From positions 186,001-250,000 of the forward strand of contig NZ_JACIEE010000008.1 in assembly GCF_014196765.1 (NCBI RefSeq): a DNA stretch of 64,000 bases. Direction: 5' to 3'. The notes beneath the pieces are model-generated. The model was not told where the DNA came from. It made no database searches and saw nothing but the letters and a program-made list of their open reading frames with translations. This document shows positions 27,070-37,041 of this stretch, piece after piece (the stretch's first letter is position 1; each line of letters starts with the position of its first letter). The translations under genes and the position numbers were made by a program. The stretch comes from Mycoplana azooxidifex (GTDB taxonomy: Bacteria > Pseudomonadota > Alphaproteobacteria > Rhizobiales > Rhizobiaceae).

Positions 27070-27900
27070 TCAGATCGCATTCGCCAGCGTCACGAATTCC
27101 TGCACCGACAGCGTTTCGGCGCGCCGTTGCGGGTCGATTCCCACCTTCGCCAGCAGCACCTCGCCGCCGAGCGGCTTCAGGCTCTGGCGCAGCATCTTGC
27201 GGCGCTGGCCGAAGGCGGCCTGGGTGACACGTTCCAGCGCCTGGGCCGCACAGGGCAGGGGGTGTTCGATCGGCTCCAGATGGACCACCGACGAGGTGAC
27301 CTTCGGCGCCGGCACGAAGGCCTGGGGCGGTACGTCGAAGGCGAGCCGCGCCTGCGTCCGCCAGCCGGCGAGCACGCCCAGGCGGCCGTAGTGGTCGTCG
27401 TCCTCCTGCGCCACGATGCGCAGGCCCACCTCGCGCTGGAACATCAGCGTCAGCGACCGGTAGAACGGCGGCCATGCCTTCGGCAAAAGCCAGTTCACGA
27501 GCAGTTGCGTGCCGACGTTGTAGGGCAGGTTGGCGATGATGCGGACGGGCTCACCCGCCGGCACCAGCGCCTCGAAATCGACCTTCAGCGCGTCGCCCTC
27601 GATGACGGTCAGGCGGCCCGGATAGTGGTCAGAAATCTCCTGCAAAGCCGGCAGGGCGCGGGCGTCGCGCTCGATGGCGATCACCCGTTTCGCCCCGAGC
27701 GACAGGATCGCGCGCGTCAGCCCGCCCGGTCCGGGACCGACCTCGATGACGGTGCAGTCGTCCAGCGGCCCGGCGGTGCGGGCGATCTTCTGGGTCAGGT
27801 TGAGGTCGAGCAGGAAGTTCTGCCCCAGCGATTTCTTTGCGTCCAGCCCGTGGCGCTGGATCACCTCGCGCAGCGGCGGCAGCCCGTCGATTGCGGCCAT
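27070..27900 (-). CDS. rsmA: 16S rRNA (adenine1518-N6/adenine1519-N6)-dimethyltransferase
   Basis: KsgA/RsmA dimethylates two adjacent adenines near the 3' end of 16S rRNA during 30S maturation. The 276-residue protein has the SAM motif [16 protein letters not shown], the acidic motif IERDARALP and the catalytic NLPYNVGTQ. The start codon overlaps the pdxA stop as TGATG, so the two are translationally coupled. Confidence 0.96.
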   Translation of the reverse strand: MAAIDGLPPLREVIQRHGLDAKKSLGQNFLLDLNLTQKIARTAGPLDDCTVIEVGPGPGGLTRAILSLGAKRVIAIERDARALPALQEISDHYPGRLTVIEGDALKVDFEALVPAGEPVRIIANLPYNVGTQLLVNWLLPKAWPPFYRSLTLMFQREVGLRIVAQEDDDHYGRLGVLAGWRTQARLAFDVPPQAFVPAPKVTSSVVHLEPIEHPLPCAAQALERVTQAAFGQRRKMLRQSLKPLGGEVLLAKVGIDPQRRAETLSVQEFVTLANAI

Positions 27901-28940
27901 CAGCCTTCGCCTCGCGCAACGGCTGCGCCTTCGTGCAGGGCGAGCTCGTGGGCGAGCCGGAGCGCGGCCAGCAGGCTGTCGGGCTTGGCGCGGCCGGTCC
28001 CGGCCAGCGCAAACGCGGTGCCATGGTCGGGCGAGGTGCGGATGAAGGGCAGGCCGAGCGTGGCATTCACCGAATCGTCGAAGCCGAGCGCCTTGGCCGG
28101 AATCAGTGCCTGATCGTGATACATGCAGATCGCCACGTCATAGGTGGCGCGGGCGGCCTCGTGGAACATGGTGTCGGCCGGCAGCGGTCCGAAGGCATCG
28201 ATGCCCGCAGCCTTCAGCCGGGCGATCGCCGGCGCCACCACGGCGTTGTCCTCCAGCCCCAGCGCCCCGCCTTCGCCGGCATGCGGGTTCAGGCCGGCCA
28301 CGGCCAGCCGCGGCGAGGCGATGCCGAAGCGCTGCCGGAGATCCTGCGCGGTCACCCGCGCGGTCTCGAAGACGAGATCCTCGGTCAGCGCAGCGGGAAC
28401 GTCCTTGAGCGGGATGTGGATCGTCACCGGAACGCTGCGCAGCTTCGGTCCGGCAAGCAGCATGACCGGCAGGACCGGCCGGCCGGTCGCGCGCGCGGCA
28501 AGGTCGGCGAGATATTCGGTGTGTCCGGGGAAGGCGAAGCCGGATTCGTACAGCACCGCCTTGGCGATCGGGTTCGTCACGACCGCCGAACACCGTCCCG
28601 CCATGGCCAGCGTCACCGCGGTCTCGATCGCGCCGATGATCGCGCCGGCATTGCGCGACGACGGCGCTCCGGCCACAGCCAGCTCGGCCAGGCGGACCGG
28701 CAGGACGGGAATGGCATCGTCGAATACGGACGCGGCGGTCTCGGGCGCAGCCTCGGCGATCGACACCTCTGTTCCCAGGGCCTTCGCTCGGTCTGCAAGC
28801 GCATCAGGGTCGCCGATGAAAAGGAAGGCCGGCAGGCCGAGGGCGCGACGCGAACCCCACAGGGCAAGCGTGATGTCGAGACCGATCCCGGATGGATCGC
28901 CCATCGACAGGGCCAGCGGGGGAGCGGTCACAGCGGTCAT
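27900..28940 (-). CDS. pdxA: 4-hydroxythreonine-4-phosphate dehydrogenase
   Basis: NAD-dependent step in the DXP-dependent route to pyridoxal phosphate. The 346-residue protein has the family segments [10 protein letters not shown] at the N terminus, [11 protein letters not shown] in the middle, [13 protein letters not shown] with metal-binding His, and [11 protein letters not shown]. Its stop overlaps the rsmA start. The run surA-pdxA-rsmA after lptD is widespread in proteobacteria. Confidence 0.95.
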   Translation of the reverse strand: MTAVTAPPLALSMGDPSGIGLDITLALWGSRRALGLPAFLFIGDPDALADRAKALGTEVSIAEAAPETAASVFDDAIPVLPVRLAELAVAGAPSSRNAGAIIGAIETAVTLAMAGRCSAVVTNPIAKAVLYESGFAFPGHTEYLADLAARATGRPVLPVMLLAGPKLRSVPVTIHIPLKDVPAALTEDLVFETARVTAQDLRQRFGIASPRLAVAGLNPHAGEGGALGLEDNAVVAPAIARLKAAGIDAFGPLPADTMFHEAARATYDVAICMYHDQALIPAKALGFDDSVNATLGLPFIRTSPDHGTAFALAGTGRAKPDSLLAALRLAHELALHEGAAVARGEG

Positions 28941-28999
28941 GGATGCGGTTTCTGTCCAGGGCGCGCCGGCGCGACGGTGCGCACCGATGCTCTAAGGGG

Positions 29000-29944
29000 T
29001 CAGCGGTTTACGATCTGCGCCTTGCTGCGCAGCTCGTCGAGATATTTCTGGCTGTTGCTGTCGTCCTTCTCGCCGCCGCTCTTGCCGAGTTCCTCGGCGC
29101 GGAAAACCATTTCGGCAGCCATGTCGTCGTTGACCTCGCGCTTCTTGCAGATGCCGAGATACTCGACGCCACGCGGCGTCACGCGCGTGCCGGTCGTGTT
29201 GCCCTGGGCCTTCTCGATCAGCGGCTTCCAGTCTTCCGGCAGCTGCGGCGCGAGCACGCGACCGAGCTCCTTGATCGATACGTCGTGCATGGTCGCGGCG
29301 AAGATCTTGGCGTCGTCGCAGCCCGGATATTTCGAGCGCGAGGCTTCCGCTTCGGCCTGGCGCTTGCCGAGGATGGCGTTTCGGCGCTTCTCCGGCACAA
29401 CGAAGATCACCTGCTGCAGGAAATATTCGGTGGTCGACGGCTTCTGCCCGCCGCTTTCCTGCATGCGCTCCACCAGCGACTTGCCGCCGGGGCCGTTGCC
29501 GTAGCGGGCATTGACCACCCGCGGCCAGCTCATCTGCACGGCGATGTACTGCTTGAAGTGATCCGAGCCGACGCCGGCCTGGTCGAGGATCTTGTTGAGC
29601 TGGTCCGTCGTCATCTTGTTGCTGGCGGCAAAGCGCGCATAGGACGCGTCGACGTCCGCCGTGCTGACCGACATCCGCTGCCGGGCGATCTCGCTGCGCT
29701 TGAGCGTCTCGTCGATCAACTGCTGGCGCGCGATATCGCGCGTGCTCTTGGTGCGCTGGAGTTTCAGGAAGGCTGCCCTGCGGGCGACGTCGCCCGAGGT
29801 GATGGCCGAACCGTTCACGACGGCCTCGACCCCGGTGGCCGCAGCGGCGGCCGGACCTGCGAAGGGCGGCGCGACGGCTGCGGCGGTCGCAAGGATGACC
29901 GTGCCGAGTGCCATTGCCCGCATCATTGACATCATGTTCGTCAT
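29000..29944 (-). CDS. surA: SurA-like periplasmic chaperone / peptidyl-prolyl isomerase
   Basis: A 314-residue exported protein. The start at MTNMMSMMRAM gives a signal peptide with a long Ala-rich core, cleaved around GPAAAAA. The mature N-terminal part (VEAVVNGSAITSGDVARRAAFLKLQ) is a SurA-type chaperone domain. The C-terminal part (YFLQQVIFVVPE) is a parvulin-like domain, divergent enough that isomerase activity is uncertain. Two cysteines (PGCDD and LGICKK) may form a disulfide. Its place between lptD and pdxA supports a role in folding outer-membrane beta-barrels such as LptD. Confidence 0.88.
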   Translation of the reverse strand: MTNMMSMMRAMALGTVILATAAAVAPPFAGPAAAAATGVEAVVNGSAITSGDVARRAAFLKLQRTKSTRDIARQQLIDETLKRSEIARQRMSVSTADVDASYARFAASNKMTTDQLNKILDQAGVGSDHFKQYIAVQMSWPRVVNARYGNGPGGKSLVERMQESGGQKPSTTEYFLQQVIFVVPEKRRNAILGKRQAEAEASRSKYPGCDDAKIFAATMHDVSIKELGRVLAPQLPEDWKPLIEKAQGNTTGTRVTPRGVEYLGICKKREVNDDMAAEMVFRAEELGKSGGEKDDSNSQKYLDELRSKAQIVNR

Positions 29945-30167
29945 GCCCGTCCCTTTCCGTGGCTCGGCTTGCCGTCCGCATCCTGTCGGGATGCCGGCGT
30001 ACCGGTCCGGAGAGCGCTGCAGTGTGCCGCTGCGCGCTGCTCCCGCAATTTCCTCTACGCGAGATTGCGCAAATGAACTTTTCCCGCGCGTCACGTCCTT
30101 CTCGCGGCCATTTGCATAATACATGCGGCCAAACGATGACAAGTGCGGTCTGAGCGGGCTTGTCTGC

Positions 30168-32510
30168 TCAGTAATCGTCAAACCCGTCGAGGGTCGTATC
30201 GCCGACGTTGATGTCGCCCAGCGTGCGGAAGCTCAGACGGGCACCGATCGACCAGTCGTTCGCAATCGTCGAGCCGGTGTCGCGGGTGTTCTCGTAGACG
30301 ATCGAGAAGATCGTGTCGCGGTCGTCGTAGGTCAGGCCGATGCCGCTGCGCGCCAGGTTGCTGTTGTTGATGTCGTAGGTCAGCGAACCGAACACCGACC
30401 AGTAGTCGCGGAATTTCAGCGCGCCGATGGTCTGCACTTCGTCGTTGTCTTCCGGGAAGCCGTAGTCCGGCTGGGCTGCGATGCGCGTATAGGTCATCGC
30501 TGCCTGCAGGCGATAGTCCTGGAAGCCGACCCGTGCGTCGGTGCGGCGCACCGACATGTCCTTGCGGTCCATGCGGGCGCTGTAGGAGACGGCCCAGCCG
30601 AGCGGCGTGTCGATGCCGGCCATCCCCACATAGTCGGAGCTGTCGTACTGGAGGCCGGAATTTGCGCCCGCATTGACGAGATCGTCGGTCGCAAACGAGT
30701 TCTGGCCCGCCAACTGGTAGGACTGGCCGAACAGGCTGCGCAACGTGTAGCCGTTGTCGTAGCTGCCCGTGTAGCGGATGCCGACATTGGCGCGGGTGCC
30801 GCCCTCGATCCGGTCGAAGCCGGAGAACTTGTCGCGCTCGAACAGCGAGGTCGCGTCGAAGACGAAGCTCTGCGCATCCTCGTTGGGGAGGCCGCCGGCG
30901 AGTTGCTCGTCGGGGCGGACATAGACCTGCGCGATCGGCTCGAACACGTGGCTGCTGTTGTCGGTCGTCACCAGGATCGGGTAGCGCGCCTCGAGGCCGG
31001 CGGTCACCATGCCGCGCGTCGCGCTGTCGTCGGTGTCGAAATTGCCGTCGTAGCGGAAGCCCGGATCGCTCATGTCGAGGCGCAGCGCATCGCCGCGGGC
31101 TGCGACCAGCGGCGTCACCACCAGGCCGCCGGGCACCACGTATTGACGCTTCCATTCCAGTTCGGCCGTCAGCCTCGACGTCCCGCCCTCAAGGCCGGGG
31201 AAGCGCCAGGACGTGCCTATGTGATCGCGATCCAGGCGATCACGTTCGACATTCGTCAGGTTCACGGTCGCACTGAGCTGCCCGCCGAGGACCGGATTGG
31301 GCGCGATGTACTCGTAGTCGAGCGTCTGCGGGATCGCCTGCTGGCGCTCGGCGACATCGTCCGGATCGGCGTCCTGGACGTCGAAGTAGAAGGCGCGCAG
31401 ATCGAGGAAGTTCCGCTTGCCGAGCCCGGTCAGGTAGACCTGGTTGCGGATAATGCGGTCGTCATAGCCCGACAGGTCGTAGGTACGGGCGAAGTTGTTG
31501 TCGGTCTGGGACATCACTTCCCAGCCGAAGGCCCAGCGCGGATTGATCTGGAAGTCGCCCTGCGTGGCGATCATCGCGCGCCCGTCCACTTCCCGGTCGC
31601 TCGTCCCGTCGGTGAAGCGCTCGGGCTGCATCTGGCTGATGCCGGCCGCGCGCAATGTCACGAGTCCGCTGTGGAACTGCTTGCGGAATTCGCCCTCGAG
31701 CAGGAAGCCCTGGCTCGTATAGACGTTGGGCGTGATCGTCGCGTCCATGTCGGGGGCGATGGCGATGTAGTAGGGGACGCCGACGCCGAGCCCCAGCTTC
31801 TGCGTGAAGCTGAACTTGGGGAAGAGCACGCCGGTCTTGCGCTTGACCGTATGGTCGGGGACCTCGAGCATCGGGAAATAGGCGATTGGCTTGCCGAACA
31901 TCTCGAAGCGCGCATGCTCGAGCCGCACGGTGTGCGTGCGCCCGTTCTGCACAACGCGCTCGGCCTTGATCTGCCAGAGCGAGCGGTGCGTCGGGTCGGT
32001 CGCGCAGGGCGTGCAGGCGGTGTAGACGCCGTGGTTGAGGATCATCTCCTCGCCATTGACGCGTTCGCCGCTGGTCGCCGCGATCTTCGTCAGGTCGGTC
32101 GTCTCGATGCGCAGGGAGTTGGCAAAACCGTTGGCGAAATCGTCGGAAAGGGTCAGTTCCTGCGCAAAGACCCTGTTGCCGGTCGGCTCGATGAACTCGA
32201 TGTCGCCCACCGCGCGCAACTGGCCGGTCGTCTGGTCGTAGATCACCTGCTTGGCGACGAGCTGGTAGCCGCCATAGTTGATCTGCACCGCGCCGCGCGC
32301 GGTCACCGTGTCGGCGTCCCGGTTGTAGACGAGTTCGTTGGCTGCCAGGATGAGCTTGGCATCCGGCGGAATGTTGGGTGCGAGCTGATCGACATTGGGA
32401 GACTGCGCGCGCGCCGGCAGCGAAGCCATGGGCGCAAGCGCGCACAGGGCTACACCGGCAAGCAGCGCGGTCGCGATCCAAGTCTTACGTTCGCGGTTGC
32501 CTGCCGCCAC
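30168..32510 (-). CDS. lptD: LPS-assembly protein LptD
   Basis: Outer-membrane beta-barrel that, with LptE, inserts lipopolysaccharide into the outer leaflet. The 780-residue product has a signal peptide (about residues 1-35), an N-terminal LptA-like jellyroll (LILAANELVYNRDADTVTARG), and a long barrel with PIAYFPMLEVPD and KRKTGVLFP, ending at GFDDY. Two cysteines lie close together (ACTPCATD). Translation probably begins at GTG 32510, which overlaps the lptG stop as TAGTG. It is third in the lptF-lptG-lptD-surA unit. Confidence 0.96.
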   Translation of the reverse strand: MAAGNRERKTWIATALLAGVALCALAPMASLPARAQSPNVDQLAPNIPPDAKLILAANELVYNRDADTVTARGAVQINYGGYQLVAKQVIYDQTTGQLRAVGDIEFIEPTGNRVFAQELTLSDDFANGFANSLRIETTDLTKIAATSGERVNGEEMILNHGVYTACTPCATDPTHRSLWQIKAERVVQNGRTHTVRLEHARFEMFGKPIAYFPMLEVPDHTVKRKTGVLFPKFSFTQKLGLGVGVPYYIAIAPDMDATITPNVYTSQGFLLEGEFRKQFHSGLVTLRAAGISQMQPERFTDGTSDREVDGRAMIATQGDFQINPRWAFGWEVMSQTDNNFARTYDLSGYDDRIIRNQVYLTGLGKRNFLDLRAFYFDVQDADPDDVAERQQAIPQTLDYEYIAPNPVLGGQLSATVNLTNVERDRLDRDHIGTSWRFPGLEGGTSRLTAELEWKRQYVVPGGLVVTPLVAARGDALRLDMSDPGFRYDGNFDTDDSATRGMVTAGLEARYPILVTTDNSSHVFEPIAQVYVRPDEQLAGGLPNEDAQSFVFDATSLFERDKFSGFDRIEGGTRANVGIRYTGSYDNGYTLRSLFGQSYQLAGQNSFATDDLVNAGANSGLQYDSSDYVGMAGIDTPLGWAVSYSARMDRKDMSVRRTDARVGFQDYRLQAAMTYTRIAAQPDYGFPEDNDEVQTIGALKFRDYWSVFGSLTYDINNSNLARSGIGLTYDDRDTIFSIVYENTRDTGSTIANDWSIGARLSFRTLGDINVGDTTLDGFDDY

Positions 32511-33589
32511 TAGCCGTCCTCCTGGTGCAGCAGGATCGTTGCACCCAGCGACATTGCTACGACAACTGGGAGCCAGGCCGCAACAAACGGTGGGACTATT
32601 CCACTGCTTCCGAATGCTTTCACAAGCACGGTGACGACATAAAGCATGAAGCCGGAGAGTATGCCACCCAGAATCACCGCACGTGATTGATTAAACCTAC
32701 TAAATTTTAACGATACGCTAGCGGCGATCAGGGTCATTGCAACCAGGAGAAGCGGCAGCGAAAGCATCGAATGGAGCTGCGTTTCGAGCGGCTCGGTGGC
32801 GAAACCGAACGACTTCGCGGCTTCGATCTTCCGCGGCAGGCTGAAAAACGAAACGGAATCAGGTTTTTCGAGGGACTCCTGGACGAACTCCTGTCTCAAA
32901 TTGGTTTCGAGTTGTGCCGAAGGGGAACGCCTGGGCAACTCGCCGCTGCGAGTCTCCAGCACGTTGTTAAGCTCCCAGTAACCATCTTTCAGGATAGCCG
33001 AATCGGCGTCCTGTCGAAAACTGATGCGGCCGTCCTTGTCGAAATGGATGATGCTGACATTGAGCAGGCGCGTGCCCTCGTCCTCGACCGCCTTTGCGCC
33101 GATGATCGCATCGTCGCCGTCGTGGCGCTGGCGGATCCAGGGGATGCCGGATCCGGACGACTTCTTGTTCGAGCCCCACTCCGCCTCCAGCACCTGCGCC
33201 TGGCGCGTGCCCCAGGCGGCGATGGGGTTGAGCACGGTCACCGCCAGTACGCCGAACAGGAACGCGCCGATGGCGAAGGGGCGCAGGAACTGCCAGACCG
33301 AGACGCCGGCCGCCCGCGTCACCACCAGTTCGTAGCGCCGGTTCAGCGAGATCAGCGCCGCCATGCCGGAAAAGAGCGCGACGAAGGGGATGGTCTGCAT
33401 CAGGATCATCGGAATGCGCAGCACTGTCATCACCAGCCCGCTGAAGGCGGTATACTTCGGCAGGCCCCCCATGCGGCTGGCGGTTTCGCTGAAATCGATG
33501 ATGAAGACGAGCGCGAAGATCCCGATCAGGAACCAGATCGTCGTCACGATGTAGCGCCGGAAGAAATAGAGGGCGAGGGTAGGGATCAT
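32510..33589 (-). CDS. lptG: LPS export ABC transporter permease LptG
   Basis: One of the two permeases that, with LptF and LptB, extract LPS from the inner membrane. The 359-residue product has six membrane helices (three at each end) around a periplasmic jellyroll. The start at MIPTLALYFFRRYIV matches the family; ATTRAAGVSVWQFLRP is the conserved coupling-helix region (TRAAGVS). It overlaps lptF by 4 bases (ATGA) and ends within the lptD start. Confidence 0.96.
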   Translation of the reverse strand: MIPTLALYFFRRYIVTTIWFLIGIFALVFIIDFSETASRMGGLPKYTAFSGLVMTVLRIPMILMQTIPFVALFSGMAALISLNRRYELVVTRAAGVSVWQFLRPFAIGAFLFGVLAVTVLNPIAAWGTRQAQVLEAEWGSNKKSSGSGIPWIRQRHDGDDAIIGAKAVEDEGTRLLNVSIIHFDKDGRISFRQDADSAILKDGYWELNNVLETRSGELPRRSPSAQLETNLRQEFVQESLEKPDSVSFFSLPRKIEAAKSFGFATEPLETQLHSMLSLPLLLVAMTLIAASVSLKFSRFNQSRAVILGGILSGFMLYVVTVLVKAFGSSGIVPPFVAAWLPVVVAMSLGATILLHQEDG

Positions 33590-34773
33590 GGCTGCGGTCC
33601 GTTGCTCGTGGGCGCGGCGCCGGCTCGCCCGGGCAGGCGCGCCGTCAGCCTGTCGCTCAGGTCGACCAGCCGCGTCCGCCAGGAGGCGGGCAATTCGAGG
33701 CTCTTGTGGCGCGACAGCTGGCGGACAGCCAGCGCGGCTACGCCGACCGGGATCAGGTACATGAAGGGTATCGCCAGCAGCGACGATTCGGCCGCACTTC
33801 CGGCGTAGAAGATCGCCCAGCGGATGGCGAGTGCGACCAGCAGCGCCGAAATCATCGGGTGGACACGCGCCTCGCGGTGGGAGCGGGCGTCGACGCTCCC
33901 GACGAGCGCCACCAGGCCGAACAGGATCGGCAGCGTCCACTCGGTGAAGCGGCGGTGAAGCTCGGCCGTAAACGCGCCGGGGTTGCGCTTGACCTGGTCG
34001 TCTTCCGGATCGGGGTTCATGAGGAACCACAGGTCGCGGTCCTTGGCGCGGATGGTCGCCTCGCCGGCGCGTTCGGTCAGGTCTGCGAGGTCGAAGGCGT
34101 AGGAATCGAACTTGATGACGGAGACGTCGCCGTTCGGAAGCTTCCGGTGCACCTCGCCGTCGTTCATCACCAGCGCCGAGGTCTTCTCGTCGATGGCGCC
34201 TTCGCGGGCGTAGTAGACGTATTCCACCTTCGGATCGCGGGTGTCGGCCACGAACAGGCCCTCGAGCACGCCGCCGCCCTTGCGACGGGTGACCTGCACG
34301 TAGAGCCCGTCTGTCACCTTGCGGAAGGCGTTCTCCTGGATCACCGAGGAGAGCATGTCGGCATGCGCGGTGGCGACCATCTGGCGCACGGCCATGCGCG
34401 AATAGGGCTCGACGAAATTGTCGACCGCAAAGGAAATGAGGCTGAGCGCGATCCCGAGATACATGACCGGGCGGATGATCATCATCCGCGAACTGCCCGC
34501 CGCGTTCAGCACCGTCAGCTCCGAATCGGCGTTCATCGCCGTCAGCGTCTGCGACACGCCGATGACATAGGCGAACGGCAGGATGATGGGGATGACCGAG
34601 GGGAGGATCAGGGTGGCGAGCTTCAGGAACGCCAGCATCGACTGGCCGCTGTCGGTCACGAGGTTGACGTTCGTCAGCGCCTGGGTCGTCCAGACGATGC
34701 CGAGCAGCGGCAGGAGCGTGGCGAGGAACATCAGCGACGTGCGTCGCAGGATGTAGCGTTCAATCAGCTTCAT
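33586..34773 (-). CDS. lptF: LPS export ABC transporter permease LptF
   Basis: Partner permease of LptG. The 395-residue protein begins MKLIERYILRRTSLMF, has three helices, the coupling region ELTVLNAAGSSRMMI, a periplasmic jellyroll (about residues 120-290) and three further helices. It is the first gene of the LPS-transport operon. The C-terminal 40 residues after the last helix are basic and cytoplasmic. Confidence 0.96.
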   Translation of the reverse strand: MKLIERYILRRTSLMFLATLLPLLGIVWTTQALTNVNLVTDSGQSMLAFLKLATLILPSVIPIILPFAYVIGVSQTLTAMNADSELTVLNAAGSSRMMIIRPVMYLGIALSLISFAVDNFVEPYSRMAVRQMVATAHADMLSSVIQENAFRKVTDGLYVQVTRRKGGGVLEGLFVADTRDPKVEYVYYAREGAIDEKTSALVMNDGEVHRKLPNGDVSVIKFDSYAFDLADLTERAGEATIRAKDRDLWFLMNPDPEDDQVKRNPGAFTAELHRRFTEWTLPILFGLVALVGSVDARSHREARVHPMISALLVALAIRWAIFYAGSAAESSLLAIPFMYLIPVGVAALAVRQLSRHKSLELPASWRTRLVDLSDRLTARLPGRAGAAPTSNGPQP

Positions 34774-35084
34774 ATCTGTTCCGAACCGGAGTCCCGTTCC
34801 TGTTGTGTCTTGGTCGTCCGGTCACCCGGTTGAAGCCGATCGATCCGCCGATCGCGAAAACGCTCGACGCATATAGGCCGTCATTCGGCCGACGCCAGAC
34901 CGGCGCGGCCCCTATGCCATGGAAATTTGCCGCGAACAAACCCGCACGTCCGGTTTTAAACCGGGCGCTGCATCTTGCCAAGCGCCGCAAAAGCGACAAG
35001 GAATTGCCGACAGTCATCTTCGCAACCTGAGAATTCAGGCCGCCGGCGACCGGATCGCCCGATCGCATACCCTTGGAGCAGACC
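34774..35084. other. Divergent promoter region lptF / pepA
   Basis: 311 bp between divergently transcribed lptF and pepA. No gene is credible here. It contains a perfect 15-bp palindrome, CCGGTTTTAAACCGG (34950-34964), and presumably both promoters; I could not assign them. Confidence 0.5.
34950..34964. promoter_or_regulatory. Palindrome in the lptF-pepA promoter region
   Basis: A perfect 7+7 bp palindrome with a single central base. It lies 121 bp before pepA and 177 bp before lptF. It may be an operator; there is no regulator gene beside it. Confidence 0.3.
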
Positions 35085-36575
35085 ATGTCCCAGAAGTTCG
35101 ATGTCAATTTTGTAAAGGCGGTAAAGCCGACCGGCGGGACTGCGATCGTCCTGCAGGCGCCGGACGCGATCGGGGCCGCACCCGAGGTCGATCCGGCCGG
35201 CGTCGTCGCGCGGGCCGCGGATGTCGGGCGTTTCAAGGCCAAGGCGCTGAAGAGCCTCGATATCGTCGCGCCGCACGGCTCGCCGTTCGACCGAATCATC
35301 CTGATCGGCCTCGGCGATCCCGAAAAGATTGCCGCGCACGACTGGCTGAGGGCCGGCGGCGTTGCGGCGGGGAAGGTCCGCGATGCCGAATCGGTGTCGA
35401 TCTATCTCGATGCGGCGGGCGTCGAGGTCGGCGGCCAGGCGGCTGCCGATTTCGCCCTCGGCCTGCTGCTCGGCTCCTACCGGTTCGACACCTACAAGAC
35501 GAAGAAGGACGACGACGAGCAGAAGGCCAACGGCAAGAAGGCCATCAAGGTCACCATCGTGACGGCGGCTGCGGCTGCGGCCAGGAAGGCCTATGACGAG
35601 AGCGAGGCGATTGCCGGCGGCGTCCTGCTTGCGCGCGATCTCGTCAACGAGCCGGCCAACGTTCTCGGTCCCGTCGAGTTCGCCGCAAAGGCGAAGGCGC
35701 TGGAAAAGCTCGGCGTCGAGGTTGAGATTCTGACGGAACGCGAGATGAAGCGGCTCGGCATGGCGGCGTTGCTGGGCGTGGCCCAGGGCTCCGTCCGCCC
35801 GCCGCGGCTTGGGATCATGCAGTGGAACGGCGGCAAGCCGAAGGACAAGCCGATCGCCTTCGTCGGCAAGGGCGTCGTCTTCGACACCGGCGGCATCTCG
35901 ATCAAGCCGGCGGCCGGCATGGAGGACATGAAGGGCGACATGGGTGGCGCGGCCGCCGTCATCGGCCTGATGCACACGCTCGCCGCCCGCAAGGCCAAGG
36001 TCAATGCCGTCGGCATCATCGGCCTGGTGGAGAACATGCCGGACGGCAACGCCCAGCGCCCCGGCGATATCGTCACCTCCATGTCCGGGCAGACGATCGA
36101 GGTCATCAACACCGATGCCGAGGGCCGGCTCGTCCTGTGCGACGCGCTCTGGTATTGCAACGACCGCTTCAAGCCGCAGTTCATGATCGATCTGGCGACG
36201 CTGACGGGTGCGGTCATGGTCGCGCTCGGCAGCCATCATGCCGGCCTGTTCTCCAACGACGACACGCTTTCGTCGCGCCTGACGGCGGCCGGCCTTGTCA
36301 CCAACGAGCGGGTCTGGCGCCTGCCGCTCGGCAAGGAATACGACAAGATGATCGACAGCAAGTTCGCCGACATGAAGAACACCGGCGGACGCTCTGCCGG
36401 CTCGATCACCGCCGCCCAGTTCCTGCACCGCTTCGTCAAGGACACGCCCTGGGCGCACATCGACATCGCCGGCACCGCCATGGGCTCGCCGACCGACGAG
36501 ATCAACCAGTCCTGGGGGTCGGGTTTCGGGGTACGGCTGCTCGACGAACTGGTGCGGTCGCAGTACGAGAGCTGA
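35085..36575 (+). CDS. pepA: Leucyl aminopeptidase
   Basis: Cytoplasmic M17 metallopeptidase that removes N-terminal residues. The 496-residue protein has a variable N-terminal domain and a catalytic domain with the two-metal site: [26 protein letters not shown] and the signature NTDAEGRL. The start at MSQKFDVNF follows GGAG by 6 nt. Length is typical. holC follows 6 bp later, a widespread pairing. Confidence 0.96.
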   Translation: MSQKFDVNFVKAVKPTGGTAIVLQAPDAIGAAPEVDPAGVVARAADVGRFKAKALKSLDIVAPHGSPFDRIILIGLGDPEKIAAHDWLRAGGVAAGKVRDAESVSIYLDAAGVEVGGQAAADFALGLLLGSYRFDTYKTKKDDDEQKANGKKAIKVTIVTAAAAAARKAYDESEAIAGGVLLARDLVNEPANVLGPVEFAAKAKALEKLGVEVEILTEREMKRLGMAALLGVAQGSVRPPRLGIMQWNGGKPKDKPIAFVGKGVVFDTGGISIKPAAGMEDMKGDMGGAAAVIGLMHTLAARKAKVNAVGIIGLVENMPDGNAQRPGDIVTSMSGQTIEVINTDAEGRLVLCDALWYCNDRFKPQFMIDLATLTGAVMVALGSHHAGLFSNDDTLSSRLTAAGLVTNERVWRLPLGKEYDKMIDSKFADMKNTGGRSAGSITAAQFLHRFVKDTPWAHIDIAGTAMGSPTDEINQSWGSGFGVRLLDELVRSQYES

Positions 36576-36581
36576 CCCGCG

Positions 36582-37031
36582 TTGAGCGAGATCCTGTTCT
36601 ACCACCTGACCGAATCGAAGCTGGAAGACGCCCTGCCGCCGCTGCTCGACAAGAGCCTCGAACGCGGCTGGCGGGTCGTCGTCCAGACCGGCACGCCGGA
36701 GCGGCGTGACGCGCTGGACACGCACCTGTGGACCTGGCGCGAGGAGAGTTTCCTGCCGCACGGCACCGACGAGCAGCCGAACCCCGCCGACCAGCCGGTG
36801 CTGCTGACGACAGGCCCCGACAATGCCAATGCCGCAACCGTCCGCTTCCTCGTCGATGGCGCCGAGCCGCCCCCGCTCGAAGCCTACGATCGCGTCATCT
36901 TCATGTTCGACGGCCACGACCAGCCTGAACTCGACGCCGCCCGCGGCCACTGGAAGCGCCTGAAAGCCGAGGGGCACCAGCTGACCTACTGGCAGCAGAA
37001 CAGCGACGGGCGCTGGGTGAAGAAGGCGTAA
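36582..37031 (+). CDS. holC: DNA polymerase III chi subunit
   Basis: Chi links the clamp loader to single-stranded DNA-binding protein. The 149-residue product starts with TTG and the family N terminus SEILFYHLTES, with RGWRVVVQTGTPERRDALDTHLWTW and VIFMFDGHD further on. It lies 6 bp after pepA, so it is co-translated or coupled. It converges with the exporter gene only 10 bp away. Confidence 0.93.
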   Translation: MSEILFYHLTESKLEDALPPLLDKSLERGWRVVVQTGTPERRDALDTHLWTWREESFLPHGTDEQPNPADQPVLLTTGPDNANAATVRFLVDGAEPPPLEAYDRVIFMFDGHDQPELDAARGHWKRLKAEGHQLTYWQQNSDGRWVKKA

Positions 37032-37041
37032 GGCGAGGGCG

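Noticed and set aside
30123-32513. A 796-codon open frame opposite lptD
   Set aside because: Antisense of a real gene; the composition (Val, Ala, Gly, Asp, Arg) and lack of any motif mark it as a shadow of LptD codon usage.
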